Under the pieces are notes generated by a model, which had not been told where the DNA came from, ran no database searches, and saw only the letters and a program-made list of their open reading frames with translations. Made by a program: the position numbers and the translations under genes. A stretch of DNA of 64,000 nucleotides from an uncultured Anaeroplasmataceae bacterium (GTDB taxonomy: Bacteria > Bacillota_I > Bacilli_A > Acholeplasmatales > Anaeroplasmataceae). Shown piece after piece: positions 53,577 to 62,677 of the stretch. The DNA lies in the NCBI GenBank assembly GCA_944325035.1, contig CALUYM010000004.1, forward strand, positions 1 through 64,000, in the 5' to 3' direction. Numbering within the stretch: the stretch's first letter is position 1; each line of letters opens with the position of its first letter.

Positions 53577-55598
53577 TCATTTTTGAATATTTAGTAAATT
53601 GAAATTATACAAATCCGCATATGTTAAAAGTCCATTTTGGGGATTATCTAACTTTATAGCATAAAAATCATTATAAAAGATACGATCAGTATATTGAATT
53701 TTTCTTACCAATTCTTTAGTTCTTTTTTCAACGTCATCTGTAATTATTTCATCTTTATAGCCAAATTTTAACCGATTAAGACTTGTATAATATAGCCTAT
53801 CTGTTGCAAAAAAACTATAGGCTCTAGAATACATAATACTTTCTTTTTCATCAAAAGCAGAATTACCATAATAAACATTTTTAAAATAATTGATTCCTAA
53901 AACATCTAATATTGTTGGTAAAATATCATAAGTTGTCACAAATTTATCAATAATTTTCGCATCATACCCAGGAATTCTCATCATTAATGGAACTCGATAT
54001 AAATCTAAATAGTTTTTCCCATTTTCTTTGGCTTGTTCAATCGATACAATATCTTTTATATGATTTGATAAACCTGAATAATAACAGTTATGATCAGCAA
54101 ATAATGTAACAATAGTATTATCCTTTAATCCACGTTCTTCCAGTTCTTGATTAACTTTACCTATTGCCCGATCAAGCTCTAAAGCGGCTGCTACATATGT
54201 AACAAATGCGTCATTTACTTCTTCTCCATTTTCTTTTAGACCAAAACTTGCAAGTAAATCATAATATCCTTGTTCTTCTAAACTCTTACGATGAACATAC
54301 TGACCGTGCTGCGTAATCGTAATAATATAACTATAAAAACGTCTATCTGTTGGAAACATCTCATCTTTAGCCGCTTCAATCATCTCTGTATCTAAATTTC
54401 TTTCATCAGGCCAAATCTTAAAATCTTCTCCTTCTAAACTTTCTGCAGCTAAATACTTATCAAAACCAAGAACTGGTTCATATTTTTTTCGATTATAAAA
54501 ATCTTCATATCCATTGTGAAAAATAGCTGTTTGAATATTTGAGTCTAAAGTTTTTAAAGTATTAGGCAACGCCGTTGGGTAGGCATTTTTAGCAAAATCA
54601 TAATTTGTAAGCGAACCAGTTGGATACGACCCAAAGTGCGTATAATTTTCTGAAATATCTGTTTTTTCTTTCGAATGGAAGTTTGAAAAAACAACCGATT
54701 CCTCCATAAATTTATATAAATTAGGAAATAATAACTCTACTGCACTTTTTCCTTCTGATGCTAATTCTGGCGGTATTGTCAAATTCAATCCTTTAGGATA
54801 TGCCTCTAAGTCTTGAACTATTGACATCCACTCAAATGATTCGCATAAAATAGTTACAACATTATATTCTTTATCATAATTTTCTGGAAAATTTGAATAA
54901 TGAATTTCTGAGCTATCGAATATAAAGTTTTCAATATCTTGTTTACTTCCCAAAGATACTTCTTCTTTAGTCGCTCCAGCCATCAAAGTCGATATCGTAT
55001 TTCCCATGATACCTAAATCATTATATGTCCTATCATCGGTCGAATACAGTAACTCTTCATAAAAATTTTTACGAACAATTGAAGAAGAAATACTAGCAGT
55101 CAGACATAAAGCAGAAAGAGTAGATAAAGAGATAATCTTTAAAACTATTTTTTTCATCTTAGTAACTTTGGGGTATTTTGAAGCAAAACGATAACCAAAA
55201 GTAATGAATGCACTATATAAAACACCAAATACAAAACACATCGTAAAATTAAGTGGAACAGACTCAAGCATTCCCCAAGCATCTTGTCGTAAGTCAATCA
55301 TTGTATAATCAAAAATTTGACCTGTTAAATCATATAGCATTACAAAACTAATGTTTAAAACACCTTGTAGCCCTAACATAAATGTGGCCACCAAAATCCG
55401 CGATACTTGATTCCTAACAAAGTATAAAATAACTGTAAAGAATAAAATAATTGATAAAATAATTTTTGGATTCCGAATATAAAATTTACCACATGTAACT
55501 ACAACACCAGTTAACTCAATAATTATTGCAATTATAATATATATAAATATTATCCAATTATTTAGAATAAAGTTTGATTTAAATAGCTTTTTTATCAT
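53577..55598 (-). CDS. LTA synthase-family sulfatase-fold phosphotransferase
   Basis: A membrane enzyme of 673 residues with five N-terminal helices (about 1-175) and an extracellular sulfatase-type domain. The NVVTILCESFEW strand (metal Glu253), the nucleophile Thr313 in EKTDISEN, and LFADHNC (metal Asp-His) near 503-509 match the LtaS/phosphoglycerol transferase family, which adds glycerol-phosphate from phosphatidylglycerol to glycolipid or glycan. The catalytic context KTDISEN differs slightly from GKTSDAE of LtaS, so a phosphoglycerol or phosphoethanolamine transferase of another glycan is possible. The ATG at 55598 is chosen for its AGGTGATA site. It is 9 bp after a membrane-protein gene. 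Confidence 0.82.
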   Translation of the reverse strand: MIKKLFKSNFILNNWIIFIYIIIAIIIELTGVVVTCGKFYIRNPKIILSIILFFTVILYFVRNQVSRILVATFMLGLQGVLNISFVMLYDLTGQIFDYTMIDLRQDAWGMLESVPLNFTMCFVFGVLYSAFITFGYRFASKYPKVTKMKKIVLKIISLSTLSALCLTASISSSIVRKNFYEELLYSTDDRTYNDLGIMGNTISTLMAGATKEEVSLGSKQDIENFIFDSSEIHYSNFPENYDKEYNVVTILCESFEWMSIVQDLEAYPKGLNLTIPPELASEGKSAVELLFPNLYKFMEESVVFSNFHSKEKTDISENYTHFGSYPTGSLTNYDFAKNAYPTALPNTLKTLDSNIQTAIFHNGYEDFYNRKKYEPVLGFDKYLAAESLEGEDFKIWPDERNLDTEMIEAAKDEMFPTDRRFYSYIITITQHGQYVHRKSLEEQGYYDLLASFGLKENGEEVNDAFVTYVAAALELDRAIGKVNQELEERGLKDNTIVTLFADHNCYYSGLSNHIKDIVSIEQAKENGKNYLDLYRVPLMMRIPGYDAKIIDKFVTTYDILPTILDVLGINYFKNVYYGNSAFDEKESIMYSRAYSFFATDRLYYTSLNRLKFGYKDEIITDDVEKRTKELVRKIQYTDRIFYNDFYAIKLDNPQNGLLTYADLYNFNLLNIQK

Positions 55599-55607
55599 GA
55601 TTATCAC

Positions 55608-56285
55608 CTATAATAGCTGAATTAAGAAACAACAAACATATGTATACGGAAAATATTTATAATTTAGCAAATATATTCCCCCATATAAAAAATGATAGAA
55701 CAGTAAAATAATATTAACTATACTTACGCCATCCAAAAAAAGCGTACCAATTCCCATCAAAAGAAATGAAACTACCCCACCAAACGGAATTTTTTTGCTA
55801 AATTCTTTATCAATTAACACTTCAAAAAACTCTTGACCATGGCGAATTAAAATAACTACAATCCCCATTCTAATTATTTGCATTAAAAATTTAACCAGAG
55901 TTGTAACCCAATTAGGTCCTGAAACATTTTCACCAATATCAACAGCTGGTTTTACTTTAAAACCTAACGCTGCAGATATTATTAAAATAGCAAATACAAC
56001 AATACTATAAACAAGTATTTGTCTTTTTAAAGGAAATGATTCATTTTCCTTATATATAACTTTTATTTTAAAATGTTTATTCGAATATGAAAGAGAGAAA
56101 GCAATGATTAAGGTATAAATAATTATTTTTATAATAATAACGAACATTTGATTAAATGTTGCATAGTAAACAAAACTAAATAATGGAGCCGCAAATCTAG
56201 CTAATTCAGTTAAATAAAATAATACGGTTATAACTAACATATATATAGCTAGGTGAAGTAAATATTTCTTTTTTTCAGTTTTCAT
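55608..56285 (-). CDS. Multi-pass membrane protein beside the LTA-synthase-like gene
   Basis: A 225-residue protein with about six hydrophobic helices (near 10-28, 44-64, 92-110, 130-148, 168-190 and 195-220). The RMGIVVILIRHGQEFFEVLIDKEFSKKIPFGG region is suggestive of CPBP-family membrane proteins, but the EExxxR and HxxxN motifs are not present. It is co-transcribed with the sulfatase-fold enzyme (9 bp gap), so a role in teichoic-acid or glycolipid assembly is a guess from context. Confidence 0.62.
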   Translation of the reverse strand: MKTEKKKYLLHLAIYMLVITVLFYLTELARFAAPLFSFVYYATFNQMFVIIIKIIIYTLIIAFSLSYSNKHFKIKVIYKENESFPLKRQILVYSIVVFAILIISAALGFKVKPAVDIGENVSGPNWVTTLVKFLMQIIRMGIVVILIRHGQEFFEVLIDKEFSKKIPFGGVVSFLLMGIGTLFLDGVSIVNIILLFYHFLYGGIYLLNYKYFPYTYVCCFLIQLL

Positions 56286-56376
56286 TATCTTCGCTCCTTT
56301 TTTTATATGATAATTTATTCTAACACAAATTTGTTTTTTTTCAATCTAGGCATAATCATTTCATTAAATAGAAAAA

Positions 56377-56396
56377 ACTCAAGATTAATCCTGAGT
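56377..56396 (-). terminator. Terminator of the kduD operon
   Basis: ACTCAAGA (56377-56384) pairs with TCCTGAGT (56389-56396) around TTAA, allowing one G-U, and six Ts follow on the minus strand, 10 bp after kduD. Confidence 0.8.
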
Positions 56397-56405
56397 CTCC
56401 TTTAA

Positions 56406-57164
56406 CTATCTAGCTAACCATCCACCATCAACAGCAATAGTAAATCCATTTACATAATCAGAAGCATTACTTGCTAAAAATACAGCAGCTCCTTGTAAAT
56501 CTTCCGGTGTTCCCCATCTTCCTTGTGGAATTCTTTCTAAAATTGCATCATTACGGCTTTGATCTTCTCTAATTTGTGTTGTATTATTAGTTGCCATATA
56601 TCCCGGCGCAATACCATTAACATTGATTCCCTTACTAGCCCATTCGTTGCACAACGCACGAGTCAATCCAATAATTGCACTCTTAGAAGCACAGTAAGCA
56701 GGTACACGTATTCCTCCTTGATAACTTAACATTGATGCAATGTTAATAATTTTACCTTTATTCTTATTATTAATACAAGCTTTAGCAAAAGCTTGAGATA
56801 AGAAAAATACTACTTTTTGATTAACATCAATTACACTATCCCAGTCTTCTTCTGTTACATCAATTGCATCATTACGTTTAATAATTCCTGCATTATTGAC
56901 CAAAATATCAACTTGTCCGAATGTTTTAATGGCCTCAGAAATAATCATATTAATTGGTTCAGTTGATGATAAATCCGCTCTAATTTCTAAAAATTTAGCA
57001 CCAGCATCTTCACAAAGTGCCTTTGTTTCATCACAACTACGACGAGCAACAGCTACAATATTTGCTCCCATCTTTGCATAAGCTACACAAATTCCTTGTC
57101 CAAGACCAGTATTAGCTCCTGTTACAATTGCAGTCTTTCCCTTTAAACTAAACATATCCATCAT
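56406..57164 (-). CDS. kduD: 2-dehydro-3-deoxy-D-gluconate 5-dehydrogenase (KduD-type SDR)
   Basis: Short-chain dehydrogenase that reduces 2,5-diketo-3-deoxygluconate to KDG in pectin breakdown. The 252-residue protein follows E. coli KduD closely: TGANTGLGQG near 15-24, NNAGIIKR near 89-96, the catalytic Ser-Tyr-Lys in SMLSYQGGIRVPAYCASKS, and APGYMATNNT, with the terminal DYVNGFTIAVDGGWLAR-type ending. The ATG at 57164 gives the family N-terminus. The upstream SD is 26 nt away with a hairpin between. It is last in an operon behind three small membrane proteins, an odd context. No kduI, kdgK or kdgA is nearby. Confidence 0.88.
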   Translation of the reverse strand: MMDMFSLKGKTAIVTGANTGLGQGICVAYAKMGANIVAVARRSCDETKALCEDAGAKFLEIRADLSSTEPINMIISEAIKTFGQVDILVNNAGIIKRNDAIDVTEEDWDSVIDVNQKVVFFLSQAFAKACINNKNKGKIINIASMLSYQGGIRVPAYCASKSAIIGLTRALCNEWASKGINVNGIAPGYMATNNTTQIREDQSRNDAILERIPQGRWGTPEDLQGAAVFLASNASDYVNGFTIAVDGGWLAR

Positions 57165-57172
57165 ATTATCTT

Positions 57173-57197
57173 CGTATGAAAACTCATACGCTCCTTT
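57173..57197 (-). promoter_or_regulatory. Shine-Dalgarno plus hairpin before kduD
   Basis: AAAGGAG (plus 57191-57197) is followed directly by the perfect stem CGTATGA-GTTT-TCATACG (plus 57173-57190), then 8 nt and the ATG. The stop codon of the upstream gene is in the stem. The stem may bring the SD into range, or be a protein-binding palindrome. Confidence 0.5.
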
Positions 57198-57720
57198 CAA
57201 TTCTTAATTTATTCAATTCCACAGGAATTCTTGAAAATATTTTGCGCATATCTTTTAATAATTCATAATTCGCTTCTAAATAATAATTTAAAATTTCCGG
57301 ATGCAAATACCAATCAGCTAACATTCTAGAGGTATCTAACTGATGTTCAATAAGTTGTTTTTTTGCATTTGTAGCAACTTTAATAATTTCCGGATTTAAT
57401 GTCTTTTCTCTTAAGAATAAAGCTTCATAATCATCAACATTTTGCTCACTTACAATTTTTTGACACATATTATTAAATTCCGTAAGTGCTTTAAAAAAAG
57501 GCTCGATATCATTTAAGAGTGTATTTTTTTGTCTTGTTAAAATTGTTAAGTGAAATGATAAAATAATATTAGCAAATGATAAAACTGCTAGTATTATAAA
57601 GGCTATAGCCAAATATGTTTGATTAAATAAGACTAAGACTATACAACTTCCAAATACAATAAGACTAATTATAAGTAGATATATACCAAAATTTGGTAAT
57701 CGTTTAAATATATTTCCCAT
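57184..57720 (-). CDS. Membrane protein of unknown function
   Basis: A 178-residue protein with two adjacent membrane helices (about 12-32 and 35-56), followed by a cytoplasmic helical domain (about 60-178) rich in Leu, Glu and Asn with no recognised motif. It starts one base after the upstream 69-residue gene ends and its end carries the kduD ribosome site. Function unknown. Confidence 0.62.
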   Translation of the reverse strand: MGNIFKRLPNFGIYLLIISLIVFGSCIVLVLFNQTYLAIAFIILAVLSFANIILSFHLTILTRQKNTLLNDIEPFFKALTEFNNMCQKIVSEQNVDDYEALFLREKTLNPEIIKVATNAKKQLIEHQLDTSRMLADWYLHPEILNYYLEANYELLKDMRKIFSRIPVELNKLRIERSV

Positions 57721-57930
57721 TTAACGTTTAAACTTCCTCATCATTATTAATGATATTACAAAAATTAAAATCAATGTGCAAAACAGTATACCAAATAATG
57801 GATTAGATAAATGATTTTTTAAGGCTAATGTTAACCAAAAACCTTGAAATGAGATTAATTCAAACATAGCTAACATAGTTAATTTAAAATTAGAAAATTT
57901 ACTATGTGATTTTTCTAGACTAGTCTTCAT
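57721..57930 (-). CDS. Small two-helix membrane protein
   Basis: A 69-residue protein with a charged N-terminus, two hydrophobic helices (about 14-36 and 41-62) and a basic C-terminus (MMRKFKR). No family recognised. It lies 4 bp after the DUF1294 gene and one base before the next gene, clearly co-transcribed. AGGTGAG precedes the ATG. Confidence 0.6.
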   Translation of the reverse strand: MKTSLEKSHSKFSNFKLTMLAMFELISFQGFWLTLALKNHLSNPLFGILFCTLILIFVISLIMMRKFKR

Positions 57931-57934
57931 TTTC

Positions 57935-58213
57935 TCACCTCAATCCAATCATTAAACCAAGTGTAATTAATTCTAATAAAATTGATGAAATAATTACTAT
58001 TGAAAAGTAAATTTTGTTTGTTTTATGCTTAAATACTATTCTTCCAATTAAAGCACCTAAGCCTCCACCTAAAATTGCAACTTGTAATAAATATTTCTCT
58101 TTTATTCGCATTTTATTTTTTTTAGCTAAATTCTTATCATACCCATACATAAAAAAGGAAATAAGTGAAGCTATAATTAAAACTGCGATATATATGTATA
58201 ATATATAACTCAT
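57935..58213 (-). CDS. DUF1294 family membrane protein
   Basis: A 92-residue membrane protein with an N-terminal helix, the family block FFMYGYDKNLAKKNKMRIKEKYLLQVAILGGGLGALIGRIVFKHKTNK (positions about 20-67) and a C-terminal helix pair. DUF1294 proteins are widespread and uncharacterised. First gene of the operon ending in kduD. Confidence 0.8.
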   Translation of the reverse strand: MSYILYIYIAVLIIASLISFFMYGYDKNLAKKNKMRIKEKYLLQVAILGGGLGALIGRIVFKHKTNKIYFSIVIISSILLELITLGLMIGLR

Positions 58214-58447
58214 TCAATCACCCACTAGAAACATTTTACTAAAAATAATAATATCATTCAAGAAATTTAATTACTTTTTGATTTTTAGAACTAATAACTT
58301 AGATTTATCCTAATATACTAGGTTATGAATTATTAAATTATTTATTTATATCTTTTAAACAAAAATTGATATTTTCGTCTTTTGTGTGATTTTTGCCTAC
58401 TTTTTTCTCATTTTTCTTGTAAAATAAAAGTAAAAGGAGAGATTTCA

Positions 58448-59956
58448 ATGAAAATATTACTAATTACTGCTACATCTGTTACTTATGAACTTGAGAATAA
58501 TGATGCTTATTATACTGATGAATATGAAATTTATCTTAATGATAAATTTGTAACTAAAACTAATCAAAATGTCTTTAGTATTTATGATTTAAATCCAAAT
58601 GAAAATTATTCTATAATTTTAAATTTTAAAAATAAAACGCTGAAACATAATTTTAAGACACTTAATAAAAAACTTATTTATTTAAAGCCAAGTTCCGAAG
58701 AAGATCATACTTCATTAGTACAGGCTAAGATTGATATTCTAAATGAAAATGAAGTGCTAGTATTGGATGGTAAATTTCATATTGTGAGTTTATTCTTAAA
58801 AGATAATATTTCAATTTATCTAAAAAAGAATTCAAGACTAGAAGGGGAACAAGATCGAACTAAGTTTCCGATTTTAAAACATGATGAATTCTTAAATGGT
58901 TATCCTTTAGGAACGTGGGAAGGTCGTGCTGATGATAGTTTTTCAAGTATTATCACGGGACTTGGGACTAAAAATGTACTTATTTACGGTCAGGGAGTTA
59001 TTGATTGTATGGCCCAAAATGGAGATTGGTGGATAAATCATCGTGTACTTAGAATCGCTCGTCGACCCAAAGGAATTTTTTTACATACCTGTGAGAATAT
59101 AACATTTGAAGGTATTACTGTTTGTAATACACCATCTTGGAATCAGCATCCTTTCTATTCTAAAAATTTAAAATATTATAATGTTAAATTACTTAATCCT
59201 GCTAACTCACCTACTACTGATGGATGTGATCCTGAAAGTTCAAGTAACGTTGAGATAATTGGGACTAGAATTAGTGTTGGGGATGACTGCATTGCCATAA
59301 AATCAGGTAAAATTGAGTTTGCTCGACTTTATCATACTCCATCTAAAAATATTATTATCCGAAATTGTTTAATGGAATTTGGACATGCCGGCGTTACTCT
59401 TGGTAGTGAAAATAGTGGGGGTATTAATAACGTTAAAGTTAGTCAGTGTCTCTTCCATATGACTGATCGAGGTTTAAGGATTAAAAGTCAACGTGGTAGA
59501 GGAAATCTAGCAATTATTGAGAATATTGAATTCAATAATATAGTTATGAAAGATGTAAAATCTCCATTTGTAATTAATGCATTTTATAAAGCAGGAAACG
59601 ATGAAGTAGATGAACGTTTTATAAGAACTTATGTTGAACCGTCTGATTTAACACCAAGTTTTACTGAATTTAAATTTGAAAATATTGTTTGTTATGATGT
59701 ATCATATGGTGTTGGATGCTTTATGGGACTACCAGAATCAATGATACAACATATTACACTTAAAAATATTGAAATCAGCTATAAAAAAGATGCTACTGCT
59801 GGTGAAATGGCAATGACACCTTTTAAAGAGAACTATTTTCATGCTGGTTTTGTCTTAGAAAATGTAAAAAAACTAACAATCGAGAATGTTCATTTTTTAA
59901 ATGAACCTAGTCAAAAATTTATTTTTAAAAATGTAAATCAAATTGAGGAGAAATAA
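58448..59956 (+). CDS. Glycoside hydrolase family 28 (exo-polygalacturonase type), intracellular
   Basis: Hydrolase of galacturonan chains or oligogalacturonides. In 502 residues there is a fibronectin-III-like N-terminal domain (about 1-72) and a right-handed beta-helix with the GH28 catalytic set: TTDGCDPES at 256-264 (Asp258), GDDC at 278-281 (Asp279, Asp280), GHAGVTLGSE at 312-321 (His313) and RIKS at 344-347. No signal peptide is present, so it acts on imported oligomers. The Fn3-GH28 layout is common in exo-acting enzymes. The ATG at 58448 follows AAGGAGAG; a start at 58382 would be promoter-proximal leader. It forms a two-gene operon with the AEC transporter 3 bp downstream. Confidence 0.9.
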   Translation: MKILLITATSVTYELENNDAYYTDEYEIYLNDKFVTKTNQNVFSIYDLNPNENYSIILNFKNKTLKHNFKTLNKKLIYLKPSSEEDHTSLVQAKIDILNENEVLVLDGKFHIVSLFLKDNISIYLKKNSRLEGEQDRTKFPILKHDEFLNGYPLGTWEGRADDSFSSIITGLGTKNVLIYGQGVIDCMAQNGDWWINHRVLRIARRPKGIFLHTCENITFEGITVCNTPSWNQHPFYSKNLKYYNVKLLNPANSPTTDGCDPESSSNVEIIGTRISVGDDCIAIKSGKIEFARLYHTPSKNIIIRNCLMEFGHAGVTLGSENSGGINNVKVSQCLFHMTDRGLRIKSQRGRGNLAIIENIEFNNIVMKDVKSPFVINAFYKAGNDEVDERFIRTYVEPSDLTPSFTEFKFENIVCYDVSYGVGCFMGLPESMIQHITLKNIEISYKKDATAGEMAMTPFKENYFHAGFVLENVKKLTIENVHFLNEPSQKFIFKNVNQIEEK

Positions 59957-59959
59957 TAT

Positions 59960-60973
59960 ATGGATGTTTTCTTATTCGCTTTAAATGCTATTTTACCTAT
60001 TATTCTTTTAATTTTTCTTGGTTATGTATTAAAAAGAATTGGATTTTTAAAAAAGGAATTTGTAGAATATGGAAATAAATTTGTCTTTATGGTCTGTATT
60101 CCTGTTTTACTATATCAAAATATTTATGATATCGATTCTCTCGCATCAATTGATTGGCCTGTTATCATTTATGCAATTCTAGGTATTTTATTTATCTTCT
60201 TTTTAGGAATAATTCTAGTAAAATTAACAATTCCTGATGATAGACAAAAAGGTGTTATTTTACAATGTGTATTTCGTTCTAATTATGCAATTATCGGTGT
60301 TTCTTTAGCTACACAATTATCAGGAGAACAAGGAAAAGCAATTGCCTCATTACTATCTGCTTTTTCTATCCCTGTTTTTAATATTTTAGCAGTTATTTCA
60401 CTGGCTATGTTCATAAAAGAGAGTGGACATAAAGTTAGTTTAAAATCAACTTTAAAAAATATTATTAAAAATCCGTTAATTATTGGTTGTTTAATCGGTC
60501 TTATGGTTTTAGGAATTAGAAGTTTAATTCCATTAACCGATGATGGTGAACTTGTCTTTAGCATTAAAAATAATTTGCCTTTCTTATATACTGCAATAAA
60601 ACAAATTGCTACCATTGCTTCTCCGCTTGCATTAATTATATTAGGTGGTGACTTTACATTTAGTGCAGTTCGTGGAATGTTAAAACAAATTATTATTGGA
60701 ACATCAGTTCGGGTTGTAATAGTTCCTGCTTTAATGATTGGTGGAGCGGTATTATTATCTGAATATACAAATATGTTAAATTTTGATGCGACCGTTTATC
60801 CATCTTTAATTGCCTTATTTGGTACTCCCGTTGCTGTATCAAGTGCGATAATGGCTGAGCAAATGCACAATGACGGTGTTTTAGCTGGGCAACTTGTAAT
60901 TTGGACTTCTCTTTGCTCTGTGTTTACAATTTTTATAGCTGTAGTAATTCTACGTTCAATGGGATTATTATAA
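59960..60973 (+). CDS. AEC family (auxin efflux carrier type) transporter
   Basis: A 337-residue carrier with about ten membrane helices in two inverted halves (start FALNAILPIILLIFLGYVLKR, mid-region FRSNYAIIGVSLA near 101-113, and the second half with GTPVAVSSAIMAEQ near 288-301). Bacterial AEC proteins such as MleP move malate and other carboxylates. With GH28 in the same operon, uptake or export of galacturonate or a derived acid is a reasonable inference. GAGGAG is upstream of the ATG. Confidence 0.87.
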   Translation: MDVFLFALNAILPIILLIFLGYVLKRIGFLKKEFVEYGNKFVFMVCIPVLLYQNIYDIDSLASIDWPVIIYAILGILFIFFLGIILVKLTIPDDRQKGVILQCVFRSNYAIIGVSLATQLSGEQGKAIASLLSAFSIPVFNILAVISLAMFIKESGHKVSLKSTLKNIIKNPLIIGCLIGLMVLGIRSLIPLTDDGELVFSIKNNLPFLYTAIKQIATIASPLALIILGGDFTFSAVRGMLKQIIIGTSVRVVIVPALMIGGAVLLSEYTNMLNFDATVYPSLIALFGTPVAVSSAIMAEQMHNDGVLAGQLVIWTSLCSVFTIFIAVVILRSMGLL

Positions 60974-61006
60974 TCTATAATATTAAACTTAAATTAAAGA
61001 ATAAAA

Positions 61007-61051
61007 AAACAGTTTTAATAGTCAATTTTTTATTAGATATTAAAACTGTTT
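61007..61051 (+). terminator. Terminator of the GH28-AEC operon
   Basis: AACAGTTTTAATA (about 61008-61020) pairs with TATTAAAACTGTT (61038-61050) around a 17-nt loop and is followed by T-rich sequence. The rest of the gap to 61201 holds only the ALDH terminator. Confidence 0.75.
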
Positions 61052-61172
61052 TTATTTTAAATGTTATTTTTGTTAATCTTTAACCTTTTTGGTGGAAGAA
61101 AAACCAATGTATAACATACTAATATTACAATAATTTCTAAACAAAATATATCTATATATTCCATGTATATCC

Positions 61173-61200
61173 AAAAAAACTTATACCTATTTTAATAAGT
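61173..61200 (-). terminator. Terminator of the ALDH gene
   Basis: ACTTAT (61179-61184) pairs with ATAAGT (61195-61200), then seven Ts on the minus strand, immediately after the stop. Confidence 0.65.
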
Positions 61201-61201
61201 A

Positions 61202-62542
61202 TTACTTTATAAACTTTCGTATATTTTTCAATTTTTTCTTTGTATATGGTTGATAGCGTAATTTCATATCTAGTTTTCCACGTTTTAATACTCCTGCTTT
61301 ATGTACAAAAGTATAGAAAGTATCATCATGATGATATACTCCTAGTCCACTTTCTTTAAAGCCTCCAAAAGGAAGTTCAGTTGCAACATGAATTAAAACA
61401 TCATTTACTACCGATCCACCAAATTCATATTTTGATAAAGCCCGTTCAACAAAATCATTATCCTTTGAGAAAATATAAAAAGCTAGTGGAGTCTTAATAC
61501 TTGATAAAATATTATCAATATCTTCTTCATTTTGGTAAGTTAAAATCGGAAGAATCGGTCCAAAAATTTCTTCTTTCATAGATGGCGATTCAAGGGTAAC
61601 ATTAAGCAGTGTTGGCTCAATTTGATTAGTGTTTTCGTTGCTTTTTCCACCATAGATGATTTCTTCTTCTCTTATTAACCCCTTAACACGTTTAAAGTGA
61701 TTATGGGTAATAATCTTACCATAGTCTTGATTGTTTAGTGCATCTGCATATTGTTGTTTAATTTCTTCGATTAAATATTTAACTAATTCATCTTTAACAT
61801 TTTCTCTGACAATTAAATAATCCGGAGCAACACATGTTTGACCACAATTTAATAATTTGCCAAAAATAATTCTTCTAGCTGTTAGTTTTAAATCGTATGT
61901 ACCATCCACAATAATCGGAGATTTACCACCAAGTTCTAAAGTTACGGGAATTAATTTTTTAGCAGCTACCTCGTAGACAATTTGTCCAACTTTGGGACTT
62001 CCTGTAAAAAAGATATAATCAAATGGTGCTTCTAATAATGCTTTATTTTCATCAATACCACCAAATATTACATTAATTTCATTTTCGTTAAAAACATCAT
62101 TTATAATTTCTTTAATAATACGGCTAGTATTAACAGAATATTCACTAGTTTTTAAAATTACGCTGTTCCCCGCCGCATATGCACCAATCACAGGCTCCAA
62201 TGATAATAAAAAAGGATAATTCCACGGACTCATTACTAAAACTTTTCCATATGGTTTATAGTATACTAAACTTTTAGCAGGAAAATGTTCTATTGGGGTT
62301 TTAATTTTTTTGGGTTTAGCCAACTTTTCTATTTTTTTGGTAATATAAGATAATTTTTTTAAGACTAAACCAATTTCACACATATATGATTCTGTCTCAC
62401 TTTTTCCTAAATCTGCATAGATAGCTTCAACTATTTTACTATTTTTTTCTTCAATTACTCTTTTCAATTTTTTTAATTTTTCTTTTCGTTCTTTTAAACT
62501 AGTTTTATTATCTAGTATCATAACACTTTCTAAAATTGTCAT
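61202..62542 (-). CDS. Aldehyde dehydrogenase (ALDH3-like)
   Basis: NAD(P)-dependent oxidation of an aldehyde. The 446-residue protein has SPWNYPF near 105-111, the TGSPKVG coenzyme loop near 180-186, Glu203 in LELGGKSP, and the nucleophile Cys237 in NCGQTC. Length and the C-terminal KAGVLKRGK region with basic tail match ALDH class 3 (YwdH type), often active on medium or long aliphatic aldehydes. The ATG at 62542 is about 10 nt from AAAGGA, while a TTG at 62551 is too close. No operon partner, so no specific substrate. Confidence 0.9.
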   Translation of the reverse strand: MTILESVMILDNKTSLKERKEKLKKLKRVIEEKNSKIVEAIYADLGKSETESYMCEIGLVLKKLSYITKKIEKLAKPKKIKTPIEHFPAKSLVYYKPYGKVLVMSPWNYPFLLSLEPVIGAYAAGNSVILKTSEYSVNTSRIIKEIINDVFNENEINVIFGGIDENKALLEAPFDYIFFTGSPKVGQIVYEVAAKKLIPVTLELGGKSPIIVDGTYDLKLTARRIIFGKLLNCGQTCVAPDYLIVRENVKDELVKYLIEEIKQQYADALNNQDYGKIITHNHFKRVKGLIREEEIIYGGKSNENTNQIEPTLLNVTLESPSMKEEIFGPILPILTYQNEEDIDNILSSIKTPLAFYIFSKDNDFVERALSKYEFGGSVVNDVLIHVATELPFGGFKESGLGVYHHDDTFYTFVHKAGVLKRGKLDMKLRYQPYTKKKLKNIRKFIK

Positions 62543-62677
62543 TTTGGTCAAATCCTTTCTATTGTTATTATAATCTATAAGTAAAAAGTTTGCGATGTTT
62601 ATTTTGTAAAATTGCTAAATTTGACAATAAATGATAATATATTTTACGAAATAAAATATAAATGGTGGTGGTTTTTA

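Noticed and set aside
57165..57188. An 8-codon leader ORF (ATG AGT TTT ... TGA) after the kduD Shine-Dalgarno whose stop overlaps the kduD start
   Set aside because: It lies entirely inside the hairpin region and has no attenuator-like codon bias. The hairpin explanation is simpler, though reinitiation cannot be excluded.
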